A DNA stretch of 64,000 bases from Nitrospira sp. (GTDB taxonomy: Bacteria; Nitrospirota; Nitrospiria; Nitrospirales; Nitrospiraceae). This document shows, piece after piece, positions 40,694-51,430 of the stretch. The position numbers were made by a program, and so were the translations under genes. The notes below the pieces were generated by a model, which did no database searches, was not told the origin of the DNA, and saw only the letters and a program-made list of their open reading frames with translations. Where the stretch lies: NCBI GenBank assembly GCA_018242665.1, contig JAFEBL010000017.1, forward strand, positions 186,001 through 250,000. The letters run 5' to 3'. Each line of letters opens with the position of its first letter. Positions within the stretch are counted from its first letter, which is position 1.

Positions 40694-43174
40694 CTAGGAG
40701 ACCGGACATGACGTGACCTCCCAGATCTCCCGTGCATATTCGGCGATGGTCCGGTCGCTGGAGAACTTGCCGGATCCGGCCACATTCAGGATCGCCTTGT
40801 TCGTCCAGCGCTCCTGGTCGGCATAGAGCCGTCCCAACCTCTCTTGCGCCTCGCTGTACGATTTCAGATCCGCCAGATGCATGTAATAGTCGCCCTGCGT
40901 CAGCAGCGCCTCACGAATGGGAGCGAAGACGCCTGGCTCGTTCCGACTGAAGTGGTCTGAACAGATCAGGTCCAGCGCCCGGCGCGTTTCCGGTTCCTGC
41001 TCATAGTGCCAGTATGGGCTGTACCAACCGCGACTGTTGACGATCTCTTCGGCCGTGAGGCCAAACAGGAAGAAATTCGCTTCCCCAGCTTCCTCCGCCA
41101 TCTCGATCGTCGCGCCGTCGCGTGTGCCGATCGTCAGCGCGCCGTTCATCATGAACTTCATGTTACTGGTCCCGCTGGCTTCATACCCGGCCGTTGAGAT
41201 TTGCTCGGACACGTCGCTGGCCGGAATGAGGCGTTCGGCTATCGAAACGCAATAGTCCGGCACGAACAGGACTCTCAGACGTCCGGCCACGGTAGGATCT
41301 CCCTTGATTGTGCCGGAGAGGTTATTGATGAACTTGATGATGAGCTTGGCCAACGTATAGGCCGGTGCCGCCTTGCCGGCGAAGAAGAACGTCTGCGGGG
41401 CGAACTCAAGGTTCGGATTCTCGCGCAGACGATTGTACAACACCACAATGTGCAAGGCATTGAGCAGTTGCCGCTTGTATTCGTGGATGCGCTTGATGTG
41501 GCTGTCGAACATGGTGTCCGGATCCACCACCTCACCGGTCGTCGCGTTCAGCCAATCCACGAACCGCGTCTTGGCCTCCCGTTTGGCCTTGCGAAAGGCC
41601 TCCTGAAAGGTCTTGTCCGTGGCGAATGGTTTCAACCTGGCCAATTGACTGAAGTCGGTGATCCAGCCATTCCCGATCGCGTCGGTGATCACCTGTGCCA
41701 ATCCAGGGTTGCAGAGCAGCAGCCAGCGCCGTGGCGTGACGCCGTTGGTCTTGTTGTTGAAACGTTTCGGAAATATCTCGGCAAGGTCCTTCACCACACG
41801 CCTGCGCAAGAGCTCGGAGTGAATGGCCGAGACCCCGTTGGTGCTGTGCGAGCCGACGATGGCAAGATGAGCCATGCGGACCTTCCGATCTGTGCCCTCT
41901 TCAATGAGACTGACACGCTCCACGCGTGGCTGGTCGCCAGAGAACCGGGTCCGCACCGAGTCGAGGAAGCGTCGGTTGACCTCGCCAATGATCTCCGCCA
42001 GCCGGGGGAACAACATTTCAAACCATCTGAGCGGCCATTTCTCCAACGCTTCCGGTAACAGGGTATGGTTCGTGTAGGCCAGTGACTGCGTGGTCAGGTC
42101 CCAGGCTTGCTCCCAACCAAGGTGCGCCTCATCGAGCAAGATCCGCATGAGCTCGGGCACGGCCATCGCCGGGTGTGTATCGTTCAGTTGAATGGCGACC
42201 TGTTTGGGCAGGGCAAGCCAGTCGTTGTTCATTCGCCGGAAGCGGCGAACCAGATCGGCCAACGAGCAGGCGACGAGAAAATACTCCTGCAGGAACCGCA
42301 GTCCCTGTCCCTGGCTCGTGGAGTCGTCAGGGTACAGGACCCGTGTGAGGGATTCCGATGCCAACGTTTCCGTCAGCGCCCCCACGAAGTCACCGCGACT
42401 GAACTGTTGAAAATCAAAGTAGTCCGGCGCGGCTGCGGCCCAGAGACGAAGCGTATTGATGGTCTTCCCTCCGTAACCGATCACTGGCCGGTCGAACGGG
42501 ATGCCGAGCAGAATCGACGGCCGGCCGATGATGGGATACAGTTCGCCCGCACGGAGCTCGAACGAACAGTTCAAGTTCACTTCAACGGCTTCCTCGAGTC
42601 GCGCCACCTCCCAGGGGTCCGGACGCCGCAACCAGTTGTCGGGCTGCTCGAATTGCCAGCCGTCTTTGATCGTTTGCTTGAATATGCCGTATTCGTAGCG
42701 CAGACCGTACCCCATGCCCGGCAGCTCACGTGTCGCCATGGAGTCCAGGAAGCAAGCGGCCAAACGTCCAAGGCCGCCGTTTCCGAGCCCGGCGTCCGGC
42801 TCCATCTCGATCAGGGTTGGGTCGACATGGCCCTTGTTCTTCATGATTTCGATCGAGATCTCGGCCAGTCGCGCATTGATGGCATTGTTGACAAGCGAGC
42901 GTCCCAGGAGGAACTCCATCGAGAGGTAGTACACCCGTTTCGGATTCTTTTGCTTGTACGTCTCCTCCGTCAGGAGCCAGCGCTGCGAAATGACGTCCCG
43001 GATCGACCGTGCCACTGCCTCAAACTGCTCGCGTGGCGTGGCCTCCTTGGGATCGATCACGTCGTCGAACACAAGATGCCGTTCGTAGAGGGCAGTATCC
43101 GTCCCGTAGAACTGGACTGGCCCGCATCCATATTGTCGGCGAAGTTCGTTCAGACGATCGTCCATGGCGCTCAT
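40694..43174 (-). CDS. glgP: glycogen/starch phosphorylase GlgP
   Basis: An 826-residue classical GT35 phosphorylase. It shows the long N-terminal lobe (EFLLGRSLVNN, DAGLGNGGLGRLAACFLDS), QLNDTHPAMAVPELMRIL, and the PLP Lys in EASGTSNMKFMMNGALTIGT (about residue 671). It uses phosphate to cleave glycogen to glucose-1-phosphate, so saves ATP. It overlaps glgX by four bases (ATGA). Together with the debranching enzyme and the short phosphorylase it suits breakdown of stores under starvation. Confidence 0.97.
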   Translation of the reverse strand: MSAMDDRLNELRRQYGCGPVQFYGTDTALYERHLVFDDVIDPKEATPREQFEAVARSIRDVISQRWLLTEETYKQKNPKRVYYLSMEFLLGRSLVNNAINARLAEISIEIMKNKGHVDPTLIEMEPDAGLGNGGLGRLAACFLDSMATRELPGMGYGLRYEYGIFKQTIKDGWQFEQPDNWLRRPDPWEVARLEEAVEVNLNCSFELRAGELYPIIGRPSILLGIPFDRPVIGYGGKTINTLRLWAAAAPDYFDFQQFSRGDFVGALTETLASESLTRVLYPDDSTSQGQGLRFLQEYFLVACSLADLVRRFRRMNNDWLALPKQVAIQLNDTHPAMAVPELMRILLDEAHLGWEQAWDLTTQSLAYTNHTLLPEALEKWPLRWFEMLFPRLAEIIGEVNRRFLDSVRTRFSGDQPRVERVSLIEEGTDRKVRMAHLAIVGSHSTNGVSAIHSELLRRRVVKDLAEIFPKRFNNKTNGVTPRRWLLLCNPGLAQVITDAIGNGWITDFSQLARLKPFATDKTFQEAFRKAKREAKTRFVDWLNATTGEVVDPDTMFDSHIKRIHEYKRQLLNALHIVVLYNRLRENPNLEFAPQTFFFAGKAAPAYTLAKLIIKFINNLSGTIKGDPTVAGRLRVLFVPDYCVSIAERLIPASDVSEQISTAGYEASGTSNMKFMMNGALTIGTRDGATIEMAEEAGEANFFLFGLTAEEIVNSRGWYSPYWHYEQEPETRRALDLICSDHFSRNEPGVFAPIREALLTQGDYYMHLADLKSYSEAQERLGRLYADQERWTNKAILNVAGSGKFSSDRTIAEYAREIWEVTSCPVS

Positions 43175-45309
43175 ACGGACTCCACAGAAGATTTCCCGAT
43201 GCGGTGCCGTCCCGGATGTCCCTGTGTCTCCGCTTCGAGTTCAGGCACCGCGAACAGGACCACCACAGACCGGGGTTGAACCGGATACCGATCATCCAAG
43301 ACAAGCGGCGCATCGGACCCAGGGCAGATGTCGTGCGGTGAGTTCAGGTCGGTGTCGATCAGGCGTCGCCATCCCCGGTGTACCCCCGCCGCGCGCGGCA
43401 GCTCGAATACGAGCGGCTCCCAATAGGCATTGACAATGCCGTGGATGAGAAAGCGGCCGTCGGAGGAGTGCGCCGTCAGCGCCAGACTGTGGGATTCATC
43501 GCTCCAGTCGGGACGGTTGAGCGTGATGCCGTGCCAGGTGATACTGGCCCGGCACAGGATCTCGTTCAGGGTGAGAGGGCTTTCTCTTCGCGCCAGATCG
43601 CCCCTCGCTCGCAGTGCAAGGAGGCATTTCACGAACCGGTGGATGTCGGCATGCCTGTCGGTGCCCGTCCAGTCGAACCAGCTGATCTCATTGTCCTGAC
43701 AATAGGCATTGTTGTTCCCACGTTGGGTGCGTCGGACTTCGTCGCCCATCAGCAAGATCGGCGCGCCGACCGACAGCAACGTCAACGTCAGGAAGTTTTT
43801 CACCTGCCGATTGCGAAGGCGCTCGATGGCCGGGTCGTCAGTGGGACCTTCCGCGCCGCAGTTCCAGCTCAGGTTGTCGTCGCTTCCGTCGCGGTTGCCC
43901 TCGCCGTTGGCGTCATTGTGCTTTCGGTTGTAGGAGACCAGGTCGTTGACGGTGAACCCATCATGGCACGTCACGAAATTGATGCTCTGTTCCGGTTCCC
44001 GCGCCTCGTGTCCATAGAGATCCGCGCTGCCCAACAATCGTTGGGCCACGCGTCTCACCGTGCCGTTGTCTCCCTTCAGGAATCGCCGAACGTCGTCCCG
44101 GAATTGGCCGTTCCACTCTTTCCAGCTGTCCCCCACAAACGAACCCACTTGATAGAGGCCCGCCGCATCCCAGGCTTCCGCAATCAGTTTGGTTTCGGCC
44201 AGGAAGGGATCCGATTCGATGTCCCAGAGAATGGGAGGATTGTCCAGCGGACGGCCCGCCTCGTCGCGTGAGAGAATCGACGCCAGATCGAAGCGAAACC
44301 CGTCCACGTGCATCTCCTCCACCCAATAATGAAGGCTGTCGAGAATCAGACGGCGGACAATCGGCTGATTCGCATTCAAGGTGTTGCCCGTGCCCGTATA
44401 GTCGGCATACCGTGACCGATCCTCCTCCAGGATGTAGTAGACCTCGTTCTCCAGACCGCGATAACAAAGCGTCGGACCCTCGTGGTTACCCTCTGCCGTA
44501 TGGTTGAACACGACGTCGAGAATGACCTCGATGTCGGCCCGATGCAGCGCCTTGACCATGTCGCGAAACTCGTCGAGCGGGCCCAAGTGATCCTTGCGGG
44601 AGCTGTAGGAGGCGTGAGGGGCGAAAAATGAGACGGGGCTGTAGCCCCAGTAGTTCACACGGCCCGGCGGCGCGTCCTGCTCGTCGAAGTGAAAGATCGG
44701 CAGGAGTTCAACGGCGGTCACGCCGAGATCCTTCAGGTAGGGGATCTTCTCGCGCAGGCTGGCGTAGGTCCCGCGCGTCGTCGGTGCGAGACCGGAATTC
44801 GGGTGGCGGGTGAAGCCTGCGACGTGCATCTCGTAGATCACGGTGCGCGCAAAGGGGTGTCTCAGCGGGGCGTCCCCTTCCCAATCGTAGGCGTGAGGAT
44901 CCGCCACGACGCTCTTCAGCGCCGCGGCGGTGTTGTCGCCCGGCTTGCCGGCCGCATGCCGACTGAACCGCTCCGGCACCGCCACCGCCCGGCCGTACGG
45001 ATCAAGAAGGACCTTTTCGGGATCGAAGCGCAATCCCCTGTGCGGTTCGAACGGACCGAACGCACGATAGCCGTAGATCTGGCCCGGTCCGAGATTGGGC
45101 ACGAAGACATGCCAGTAGTGGTAGGTCCGGTTCCGACTGGGATCGAGAGCCATCACCCTCGCGGGCTTTGCATCGCCTACGTGATCAAACAGCAGCAATT
45201 CCATGCGGGTGCTGTTCTTGGAGAACAGGCTGAAGTTAACCCCGTCGGAAGAGACCGTCGCGCCGAGAGGAAAACTTTTTCCCGGTTGGATCATCCGTTT
45301 CTGGTTCAT
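43171..45309 (-). CDS. glgX: glycogen debranching enzyme GlgX (GH13)
   Basis: A 712-residue GH13 enzyme that removes alpha-1,6 branches left by phosphorylase. An N-terminal CBM48-like domain (about 10-130; PLGATVSSDGVNFSLFSKN) precedes the barrel with VNYWGYSPVSFFAPH, the nucleophile in DGFRFDLASIL (about 338), the acid Glu in LIAEAWDAAG (about 374) and the CHDG pair (about 448). Its ATG overlaps the stop of the phosphoketolase remnant, a relic of an earlier coupled operon. Confidence 0.96.
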   Translation of the reverse strand: MNQKRMIQPGKSFPLGATVSSDGVNFSLFSKNSTRMELLLFDHVGDAKPARVMALDPSRNRTYHYWHVFVPNLGPGQIYGYRAFGPFEPHRGLRFDPEKVLLDPYGRAVAVPERFSRHAAGKPGDNTAAALKSVVADPHAYDWEGDAPLRHPFARTVIYEMHVAGFTRHPNSGLAPTTRGTYASLREKIPYLKDLGVTAVELLPIFHFDEQDAPPGRVNYWGYSPVSFFAPHASYSSRKDHLGPLDEFRDMVKALHRADIEVILDVVFNHTAEGNHEGPTLCYRGLENEVYYILEEDRSRYADYTGTGNTLNANQPIVRRLILDSLHYWVEEMHVDGFRFDLASILSRDEAGRPLDNPPILWDIESDPFLAETKLIAEAWDAAGLYQVGSFVGDSWKEWNGQFRDDVRRFLKGDNGTVRRVAQRLLGSADLYGHEAREPEQSINFVTCHDGFTVNDLVSYNRKHNDANGEGNRDGSDDNLSWNCGAEGPTDDPAIERLRNRQVKNFLTLTLLSVGAPILLMGDEVRRTQRGNNNAYCQDNEISWFDWTGTDRHADIHRFVKCLLALRARGDLARRESPLTLNEILCRASITWHGITLNRPDWSDESHSLALTAHSSDGRFLIHGIVNAYWEPLVFELPRAAGVHRGWRRLIDTDLNSPHDICPGSDAPLVLDDRYPVQPRSVVVLFAVPELEAETQGHPGRHRIGKSSVESV

Positions 45310-45499
45310 TTCCAGTCACACACTTCGGGCATATCGTCACCGTGCTTCGCGACGTACTGTTTGTGTCCACGCAACTTCTTGCGGATCATCTGTTTGGCAT
45401 AAGCCGCGCGTGACCGGAGCTGCAGTCGTCGATCGATCACATCCTCCACCAGATGGAACAGTCGAAATCGTTCATCACGACCATATCGAACGGGGTCAG
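45306..45499 (-). pseudogene. frameshifted 3' remnant of a phosphoketolase gene
   Basis: The last coding part reads HLVEDVIDR, then KQMIRKKLRGHKQYVAKHG and MPEVCDW, the typical C-terminus of D-xylulose-5-phosphate/fructose-6-phosphate phosphoketolase (consensus FHLVMDVIDR and KLIEHKxYIxxxGxDMPEIRDW). In a second frame just upstream, LTPFDMVVMNDFD is the preceding conserved motif, so a single base was lost between them (near 45459). Everything before is missing, replaced by the DUF1207 gene. The stop codon still overlaps glgX. Confidence 0.75.
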
Positions 45500-45514
45500 G
45501 CCGGAACCGCTCGA

Positions 45515-46495
45515 TCAAAACGACAAATAGATCCCTCCGCCGACCATCTCGATCTTTTGAGCGAAGAACTGTCCGTAGGGAGCGAAGCCGTGAAAATAGT
45601 TCAGGAGCAACCTGAAGCGGCGGTCGGCGCCGGCCTTCGACCATTCCACACCGCCGAGAACGTTGGTATTGATGATCCAATGAAGTTCCTCGAAGGTCTG
45701 AAAGTCAGCGCCGAGGACCGGAGTCAGACGGAGTCGAGGCAGTGACGAGGCCCAGATCGAGGTCGCGACGGTTGGGCCTCGTAACTCCATTCCCCAGTGC
45801 ACCCCGTTCCGGTCCAGGGCGGCCGGTTCCCGGTGAATCAACGTGCTTCCGCCGGCGTACACCCGTCCCCACCCTCCCGGGGCATCGAGGGACACGATCG
45901 CCTCAACCGCCTCGAAGCTCAGGTTCACCCGATTGAATCCTGGATTGCCCAAGAGAAACTCATCGCCCAGGTGACTGCTCTGATGGTACAACCGCACGCG
46001 GGCGGAGATGAGCCCGCTCCGCCACGAGACAGGAATCCCGACGATGTAGTCGGCATTGATGAGGTCGGAGGAAGCGACATCCATATTGAACTGCGCAAAG
46101 ACACCGGCGAGAATGCCGACCTGCCAGCCGTTGCAACCGTTCCGCCGTCCGATGAGACCAAAGTTATCGCCGAACCCGACCGATCCGATATTGGCATAGA
46201 GGTTGTTGGAGCGGATGCGGGTCGCCTGCCAGGAGGCAAAAAACTGCGGCTGTTTCGGATCGGCCCAGAGCGGCCGAAACACGTCGTTTTCGGGAAAGAC
46301 TTCCATCGCGGACGAACCGTCGCTGGAAGAGACCGTGCCGATTCCTTCATAGCGACAATCCACATGGGTCGTTTCCTCGGCAGAGGCCTGAGCATGGGGA
46401 CAGAGAGACAACAGGGTAAGGATCATGCATTGCGCAAGCCGCGACAGACGACGAGAGTGCTCTTGACCGATTGATGCGTCTAGAAAGTTCCGCAT
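45515..46495 (-). CDS. DUF1207-family outer-membrane-type protein
   Basis: A 326-residue exported protein with a signal peptide (about 18-40) and the DUF1207 pattern: VFPENDVFRPLWADPKQPQF, then GVFAQFNMDVASSDLINADY and LYHQSSHLGDEFLL, and many beta strands, ending with GGGIYLSF, a typical outer-membrane C-terminal aromatic. The function is unknown; a beta-barrel is inferred from strands and Phe end. The start at 46495 lies inside a longer shadow frame. It occupies the spot where a phosphoketolase gene was lost. Confidence 0.78.
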   Translation of the reverse strand: MRNFLDASIGQEHSRRLSRLAQCMILTLLSLCPHAQASAEETTHVDCRYEGIGTVSSSDGSSAMEVFPENDVFRPLWADPKQPQFFASWQATRIRSNNLYANIGSVGFGDNFGLIGRRNGCNGWQVGILAGVFAQFNMDVASSDLINADYIVGIPVSWRSGLISARVRLYHQSSHLGDEFLLGNPGFNRVNLSFEAVEAIVSLDAPGGWGRVYAGGSTLIHREPAALDRNGVHWGMELRGPTVATSIWASSLPRLRLTPVLGADFQTFEELHWIINTNVLGGVEWSKAGADRRFRLLLNYFHGFAPYGQFFAQKIEMVGGGIYLSF

Positions 46496-46533
46496 GTGAT
46501 CAGACTCCGGCAACACACCTCGAAACAAACCCG

Positions 46534-47658
46534 TCATCGTTCTGCGGCCAGACTTGCGCGGAAACGTAACAGAGCACCGGCAAAAAACACGGCGCCGATT
46601 CCGATGATCGCCGCAAACTGCGGCCAGACCGTGTCGAGACCGGCGCCGCGGTACAGAATGGCCTGTGCCAAACCGGTGAAATGCGTCGTCGGCGCCGCGA
46701 GCATGATGGTCTGCACGAGCTCCGGCATGCTCTCGCGTGGGGTAATGCCACCGGACAACATATTCAAAATTAGGACGACAAGTATCATGAGCAGCCCAAA
46801 CTGCGGCATGGAACGGGCGATCGTGGCCAGAAGGATGCCCATCGAGGCCGTGGAGAACAGGAGGAGCAAGGCGCCGACCAGGAACAAGGGAACGGAGCCG
46901 ACGATAGGGACGCCCAAGGTCCCCTGCACAACGAACCGCAAGGACAGAGCGGTACAGACGAGCACCACGAGTCCGTTGGCCCACACCTTGGCCATCATAA
47001 TCTCGAAGGGGGTAAGCGGCATGACGAGCAGGTGCTCGAGGGTGCCATGTTCACGTTCGCGGATCACGGCGGCGCCGGCCAGGATGATCGACAGCATGGT
47101 GATCTTGCTGATGATCTCCATCACGCCACCGAACCAGATGCCGTTCAGGTTGGGATTGAACTTCACGCGCGTCGCGAGTGTGATCGGCAGCACCACCCCG
47201 GTCCGGTGGCGCTGGACGAACTCGTTGATTTCCCCCGTCACGATGTTCCGGACGTAATTCGCGCCGATGAAGGCTTGCGTCATCTGCGTCGCATCGATGT
47301 TGACTTGGAGTGTCGGTTGCTTACCGCCGAGCACGTCCTTTTGAAAGTTCGGTGGGATATCCAGAATAAATGTGTAGTCTCCCGCATCAAGACCAGGATC
47401 GACCTCCGCCACTGAAATCAACCGTGGCGGTTTGAAATAGGGCCCATAAAACGCGCTGATGATGCGCGCCGAAAGTGGCGATCGATCCTCGTCGACGACA
47501 GCGATCGGCGCGTTATGCAGCTCTCGGGAGGCGGCCGTCGCACCCGCGTAAATACCGCCGGAGAAACTCCAGACGATGAGGAACAAGAGAATTTTGTCAT
47601 GTCCCAGGCTGCGCAGCTCTTTGATGCCTAGTTGGAAGATATTGGCGAGGTGCTCCAT
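46534..47658 (-). CDS. ABC-2 type permease (YhhJ-like)
   Basis: A 374-residue inner-membrane permease with one N-terminal helix, a large extracytoplasmic domain (about 45-175), and five helices in the C-terminal half (about 180-370), with RERERGTLEHLLVMPLTPFEI as REHGTLEHLLVMP. It resembles YhhJ, which partners RbbA and a HlyD-like protein in drug or toxin export. It ends the four-gene efflux operon and follows the ATPase gene by 2 nt. Confidence 0.88.
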   Translation of the reverse strand: MEHLANIFQLGIKELRSLGHDKILLFLIVWSFSGGIYAGATAASRELHNAPIAVVDEDRSPLSARIISAFYGPYFKPPRLISVAEVDPGLDAGDYTFILDIPPNFQKDVLGGKQPTLQVNIDATQMTQAFIGANYVRNIVTGEINEFVQRHRTGVVLPITLATRVKFNPNLNGIWFGGVMEIISKITMLSIILAGAAVIREREHGTLEHLLVMPLTPFEIMMAKVWANGLVVLVCTALSLRFVVQGTLGVPIVGSVPLFLVGALLLLFSTASMGILLATIARSMPQFGLLMILVVLILNMLSGGITPRESMPELVQTIMLAAPTTHFTGLAQAILYRGAGLDTVWPQFAAIIGIGAVFFAGALLRFRASLAAER

Positions 47659-47660
47659 AC

Positions 47661-50408
47661 TCAGGTCCCCTGTTTTTTCAGCAGAACCATGCTGAGCACC
47701 GTCAAGACGGGAACGAAGGCCGCCAAGGCGAGCAGGTACCCGGAGAGATCCCAGAAATGCAGCGCCTTGGTAAAGGTCCCGCGGCTGATGACGAGGAAAT
47801 ACGTCGCTGGCCAGATCGAACCGATGAACGCGCCGGGCCCTTCCAGTGAGGAGACCGGATCGGTCAATCCCGAAAACTCAATGGTCGGCAGCATCGTCAT
47901 GATCCCCGCCCCGGCCAATGCGGCGATCTGGCTATGGGTGAAGGCGGAGATCAGCAAGCCGAGACCCGTGGTCGCCGTCACATAGAGCAATGCGCCGAGC
48001 GCGAGGGTCGCCAAGCTGCCCTTGAGGGGAACCTTGAACACGAACACGGCCAGTGCGATGAGACCAAAGAAGCTGAGCATGCCGAGAGCGACGTAGGGTA
48101 GCTGTTTCCCCAGAAGGAACTCCAGACGCGTGACCGGCGTCACGTACAAATTGGTGATGGAACCGAGCTCTTTCTCTCGCACCACCCCAAGGGCCATCAT
48201 GATAGCCGGAATGAAGATCAGCAAGAGCGCAATCACCGCCGGGACCATCGCTTCTATACTCTTGAAATCCTGGTTGTAGCGATACCGCGCTTCGAGATCG
48301 GCCAGACCCGCCTGCGGCGCCACCCCATAGGTTCGACGGGAAAGGTCCTGGAGATACTGATAGTGCAGGCCTTGGACATATCCCTTGATCGTTTCTCCTC
48401 GAAATGGCATCGCGCCATCGATCCACCCGCCGATTTCGGTCGACCGTCCTCGCTTCAGATCGCGACCGAATCCGGCAGGAATCTCGATGGCCACGCTCAG
48501 CTCACCGCTCCGCATGCGCCGGTCCAGTTCCGCGTCGTCGAAGATCGGCGGCCGTTCGATGAAGTAGCGCGAGCCGGCGATATTCCGAATGTAATCCCGA
48601 CTCTGCTGGGTTCGATCCCGATCCAGAACCGCGAACGGCAGGTTCTCCACGTCCATGGTAATGCCGTACCCAAGAATGAACATCAGCAGCACTGAACCGA
48701 GCAGGGCGAACGTGAGCCTGATAGGATCTCGCCAGATCTCCAGGGCCTCCCGCCTGGCATAGGCGAGCAGGCGGTGAAGACCAAACGAGGCACGACGATG
48801 GTCTTGTGCCGGTAGGACGGCGAGCGGTTTGCTTGCGACAGCTTCCTCCGCGGACTCTTTCTGCATCCCCGCTCGGCTGGCGTCTTCGAGGTAACTGATG
48901 AAGGCCTCTTCGAGGGAGGACTTCCCACGAGTCTTGATCAAGGCGTCCGGTGTATCGTTCACGAGCACCCGACCCGCATGCATGAGCGAAATACGGTCGC
49001 AGCGCTCACCCTCGTTCATGAAATGGGTGGAGATGAAGATCGTCACGTGGTCTTTGCGGGAGAGTTCGATGAGCAGTTCCCAGAAGCCGTCGCGGGCCAC
49101 AGGATCAACACCCGACGTCGGCTCATCCAGGATCAACATCTCCGGTTGGTGGACCACGGCCACAGCGAGAGAGAGACGTTGTCGGATCCCGAGCGGGAGC
49201 GCCTCAGCCAAGTCGTTCAGATACTCGTTCAGTTTGAAGCGTTCGGCGAGTTCGGCCACACGTCCCGGGATCTTCTCCGGCCGGAGATGGAAGAGCTTCG
49301 CGTGCAACTCGAGATTCTGGCGCACCGTGAGTTCGCCATAGAGAGAAAAGGATTGGGACATGAAACCGACGCGCTTGCGCGTGTCGAGATCCCGGGCGTT
49401 CACCGGATGGCCGAACAACCGCGCATCACCTTCTGATGCGGAGAGCAAACCGGTGAGCATCTTCATGGTCGTGGTCTTGCCGCATCCATTCGAGCCGAGA
49501 AAGCCAAAAATTTCTCCTCGCTCGATGCGGAAGCTCACCTGGTCGACTGCCGTAAAACTGCCGAAGCGCATGGTCAGCCCTTGCGCCTCGATCGCCGGCG
49601 TGCCCTCCTGTCTCTCGCGAGGCGGAATCGTGATGGCCTTGTGGCCCCGCCGTTTTTCTTCAGGGAGCAAGGCGATAAAGACCTGTTCCAATGTCTTCGC
49701 ATTCACATGAGCCTTCAACTCGGCCGGGCTGCCCGTCGCCAGCACCTTGCCCGCATCCATCGCTGCCAGCCAATCGAATTGCTCGGCTTCCGCCATGTAT
49801 GCCGTCGCCACAAGCACGCTCATCCCCGCTCGCCGCTGTCGGATCCGATCGATGAGTTCCCAGAACTGCCGCCGGGACAAGGGATCGACCCCCGTGGTCG
49901 GTTCATCGAGAATCAGCAGGTCTGGATCGTGGATCAAGGCGCAACAGAGACTCAGCTTTTGTTTCATGCCTCCTGATAATTTCCCGGCGGGACGGTCCCG
50001 AAACGGCGCCAGCCCGGTGCTTCCAAGCAGGTCTTTGATCCGCCATTCGCGCTCCTCGCGGGATTGCCCGAACAGTCGGCCGAAAAAATCCACATTCTCG
50101 AAGACGGACAACGTGGGATACAGATTGCCTCCGAGTCCTTGCGGCATATAGGCGATTCGAGGGGACACCGCGTTGCGATAGCGCGCCGTGGCCATATCGC
50201 CGCCGAGGACCTCAACCTGGCCGGTCTGGATTTTTTTCGCGCCGGCGATCAAGCCCAGCAGAGTGGACTTGCCGACCCCGTCAGGACCGATGACGCCCAC
50301 CATGCGGCCGGATGGAATCGCCAATGTCACGGCATCGAGTGCCGGTGTGTCTGCATAACGATGGGTCAATGCCGTCACGCGCGCCACTGATGCGGATCGA
50401 TCGGTCAT
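47661..50408 (-). CDS. RbbA-like dual ABC ATPase and permease
   Basis: A 915-residue fusion. The first ATPase has Walker [10 protein letters not shown] (about 49), signature [18 protein letters not shown] and Walker [14 protein letters not shown]; the second has GSNGCGKTT (about 309) and [17 protein letters not shown]; residues 560-915 are an ABC-2 permease (extracytoplasmic domain and six helices). E. coli RbbA has the same build and was linked to ribosomes, while its neighbours suggest export. The ATG at 50408 overlaps the HlyD-like gene stop (ATGA). Confidence 0.93.
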   Translation of the reverse strand: MTDRSASVARVTALTHRYADTPALDAVTLAIPSGRMVGVIGPDGVGKSTLLGLIAGAKKIQTGQVEVLGGDMATARYRNAVSPRIAYMPQGLGGNLYPTLSVFENVDFFGRLFGQSREEREWRIKDLLGSTGLAPFRDRPAGKLSGGMKQKLSLCCALIHDPDLLILDEPTTGVDPLSRRQFWELIDRIRQRRAGMSVLVATAYMAEAEQFDWLAAMDAGKVLATGSPAELKAHVNAKTLEQVFIALLPEEKRRGHKAITIPPRERQEGTPAIEAQGLTMRFGSFTAVDQVSFRIERGEIFGFLGSNGCGKTTTMKMLTGLLSASEGDARLFGHPVNARDLDTRKRVGFMSQSFSLYGELTVRQNLELHAKLFHLRPEKIPGRVAELAERFKLNEYLNDLAEALPLGIRQRLSLAVAVVHQPEMLILDEPTSGVDPVARDGFWELLIELSRKDHVTIFISTHFMNEGERCDRISLMHAGRVLVNDTPDALIKTRGKSSLEEAFISYLEDASRAGMQKESAEEAVASKPLAVLPAQDHRRASFGLHRLLAYARREALEIWRDPIRLTFALLGSVLLMFILGYGITMDVENLPFAVLDRDRTQQSRDYIRNIAGSRYFIERPPIFDDAELDRRMRSGELSVAIEIPAGFGRDLKRGRSTEIGGWIDGAMPFRGETIKGYVQGLHYQYLQDLSRRTYGVAPQAGLADLEARYRYNQDFKSIEAMVPAVIALLLIFIPAIMMALGVVREKELGSITNLYVTPVTRLEFLLGKQLPYVALGMLSFFGLIALAVFVFKVPLKGSLATLALGALLYVTATTGLGLLISAFTHSQIAALAGAGIMTMLPTIEFSGLTDPVSSLEGPGAFIGSIWPATYFLVISRGTFTKALHFWDLSGYLLALAAFVPVLTVLSMVLLKKQGT

Positions 50409-51397
50409 GGCATGAGCTTCGCTTGAAGATATGAGGGCCATTGAACGGCCGCATCGAGTTGCACGTAGGCCACGCCGGGGAGTCCCGGTTTGACGAGAGC
50501 TTCACGGCCTTTGACCAACTCCGGATCGATTTTGACCTTGATCCGAAACATTAGCTTCTCACGTTCCGACCTGGTCTCCACCTCCTTGGGAGTGAACTGC
50601 GCCTTGTCGGCGACAAACGACACCGCAGCGGGGATGACGAGATTCGGCGCCGCATCGAGCGTAATCCGCGCCTGGGCCCCCAGCGCTATTTTCCCCGCCT
50701 CCTCGGCCGGCAGGAACACCGTCATGTAGACATCGGTCGGATCGATGAGCGTCAGGACCTTTCCTCCGGCCGCCAGCACCTCGCCGGGCTCGGCCAATCG
50801 GAATTGGACCCGGCCGCTCCGCGGCGCCAACAGCACGCTCTCCTTGAGGTCGGCTTGAATCCGTTCCGTTTGGGCGAGGCTCGCCTGGATGGCCGCTTCC
50901 GCTTCGGCCAATTGAGCCTCGGCCTGGGTGGTGGCCGCATTGGCCGTTTTCATCTGGGCCTGGGCGCGGTCGTAGTCCTTCACGGAGATGTTGGCGTTGA
51001 CATACAGCGCGCGTGCCCGTTCCAGATCCCGCCCGGCCAACAACTCTTCACTTCGCCGTTGAGCGATCCCCGCCTTGGCCGTGACTGTGCCTTGCCTGGC
51101 TCGCTGGACTTGCGCCTGCGCCTCTCTCAACTGAGCGTCCAGCGCACTGGTGTCCATGCGCGCCAGTGCTTCTCCGACTTGAACCGTCTTGCCCTCATCG
51201 ACCAGCACCGACGCAATGCGGCCTGAAAATTTGGTGGCCACATCGATCTCCTGAACTTCAAGCCGTCCGTTTCCGCTGCCGAATCCGACCAGCGGTGGGG
51301 TGCGGAGATAGAACCACCACACGGACGTTCCCGCCGCGATCAACAGGATGAAAACGATTCCTCCGATGGCGCGTCGAGTCATGTTCGGATTCGGCAT
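50405..51397 (-). CDS. HlyD/YhiI-like membrane fusion protein
   Basis: A 330-residue periplasmic adaptor with an N-terminal helix (about 7-25), split biotinyl-lipoyl-like motifs ([17 protein letters not shown] and [26 protein letters not shown]), a long coiled-coil hairpin between them (about 65-170) rich in Ala, Gln and Glu, and a beta-barrel domain. It links the ABC permease to the outer-membrane channel. AAGGGTGG precedes the ATG at 51397. Cargo is unknown. Confidence 0.92.
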   Translation of the reverse strand: MPNPNMTRRAIGGIVFILLIAAGTSVWWFYLRTPPLVGFGSGNGRLEVQEIDVATKFSGRIASVLVDEGKTVQVGEALARMDTSALDAQLREAQAQVQRARQGTVTAKAGIAQRRSEELLAGRDLERARALYVNANISVKDYDRAQAQMKTANAATTQAEAQLAEAEAAIQASLAQTERIQADLKESVLLAPRSGRVQFRLAEPGEVLAAGGKVLTLIDPTDVYMTVFLPAEEAGKIALGAQARITLDAAPNLVIPAAVSFVADKAQFTPKEVETRSEREKLMFRIKVKIDPELVKGREALVKPGLPGVAYVQLDAAVQWPSYLQAKLMP

Positions 51398-51430
51398 GGG
51401 ACCACCCTTCGGCAATCAGTTGCGTTCTTG

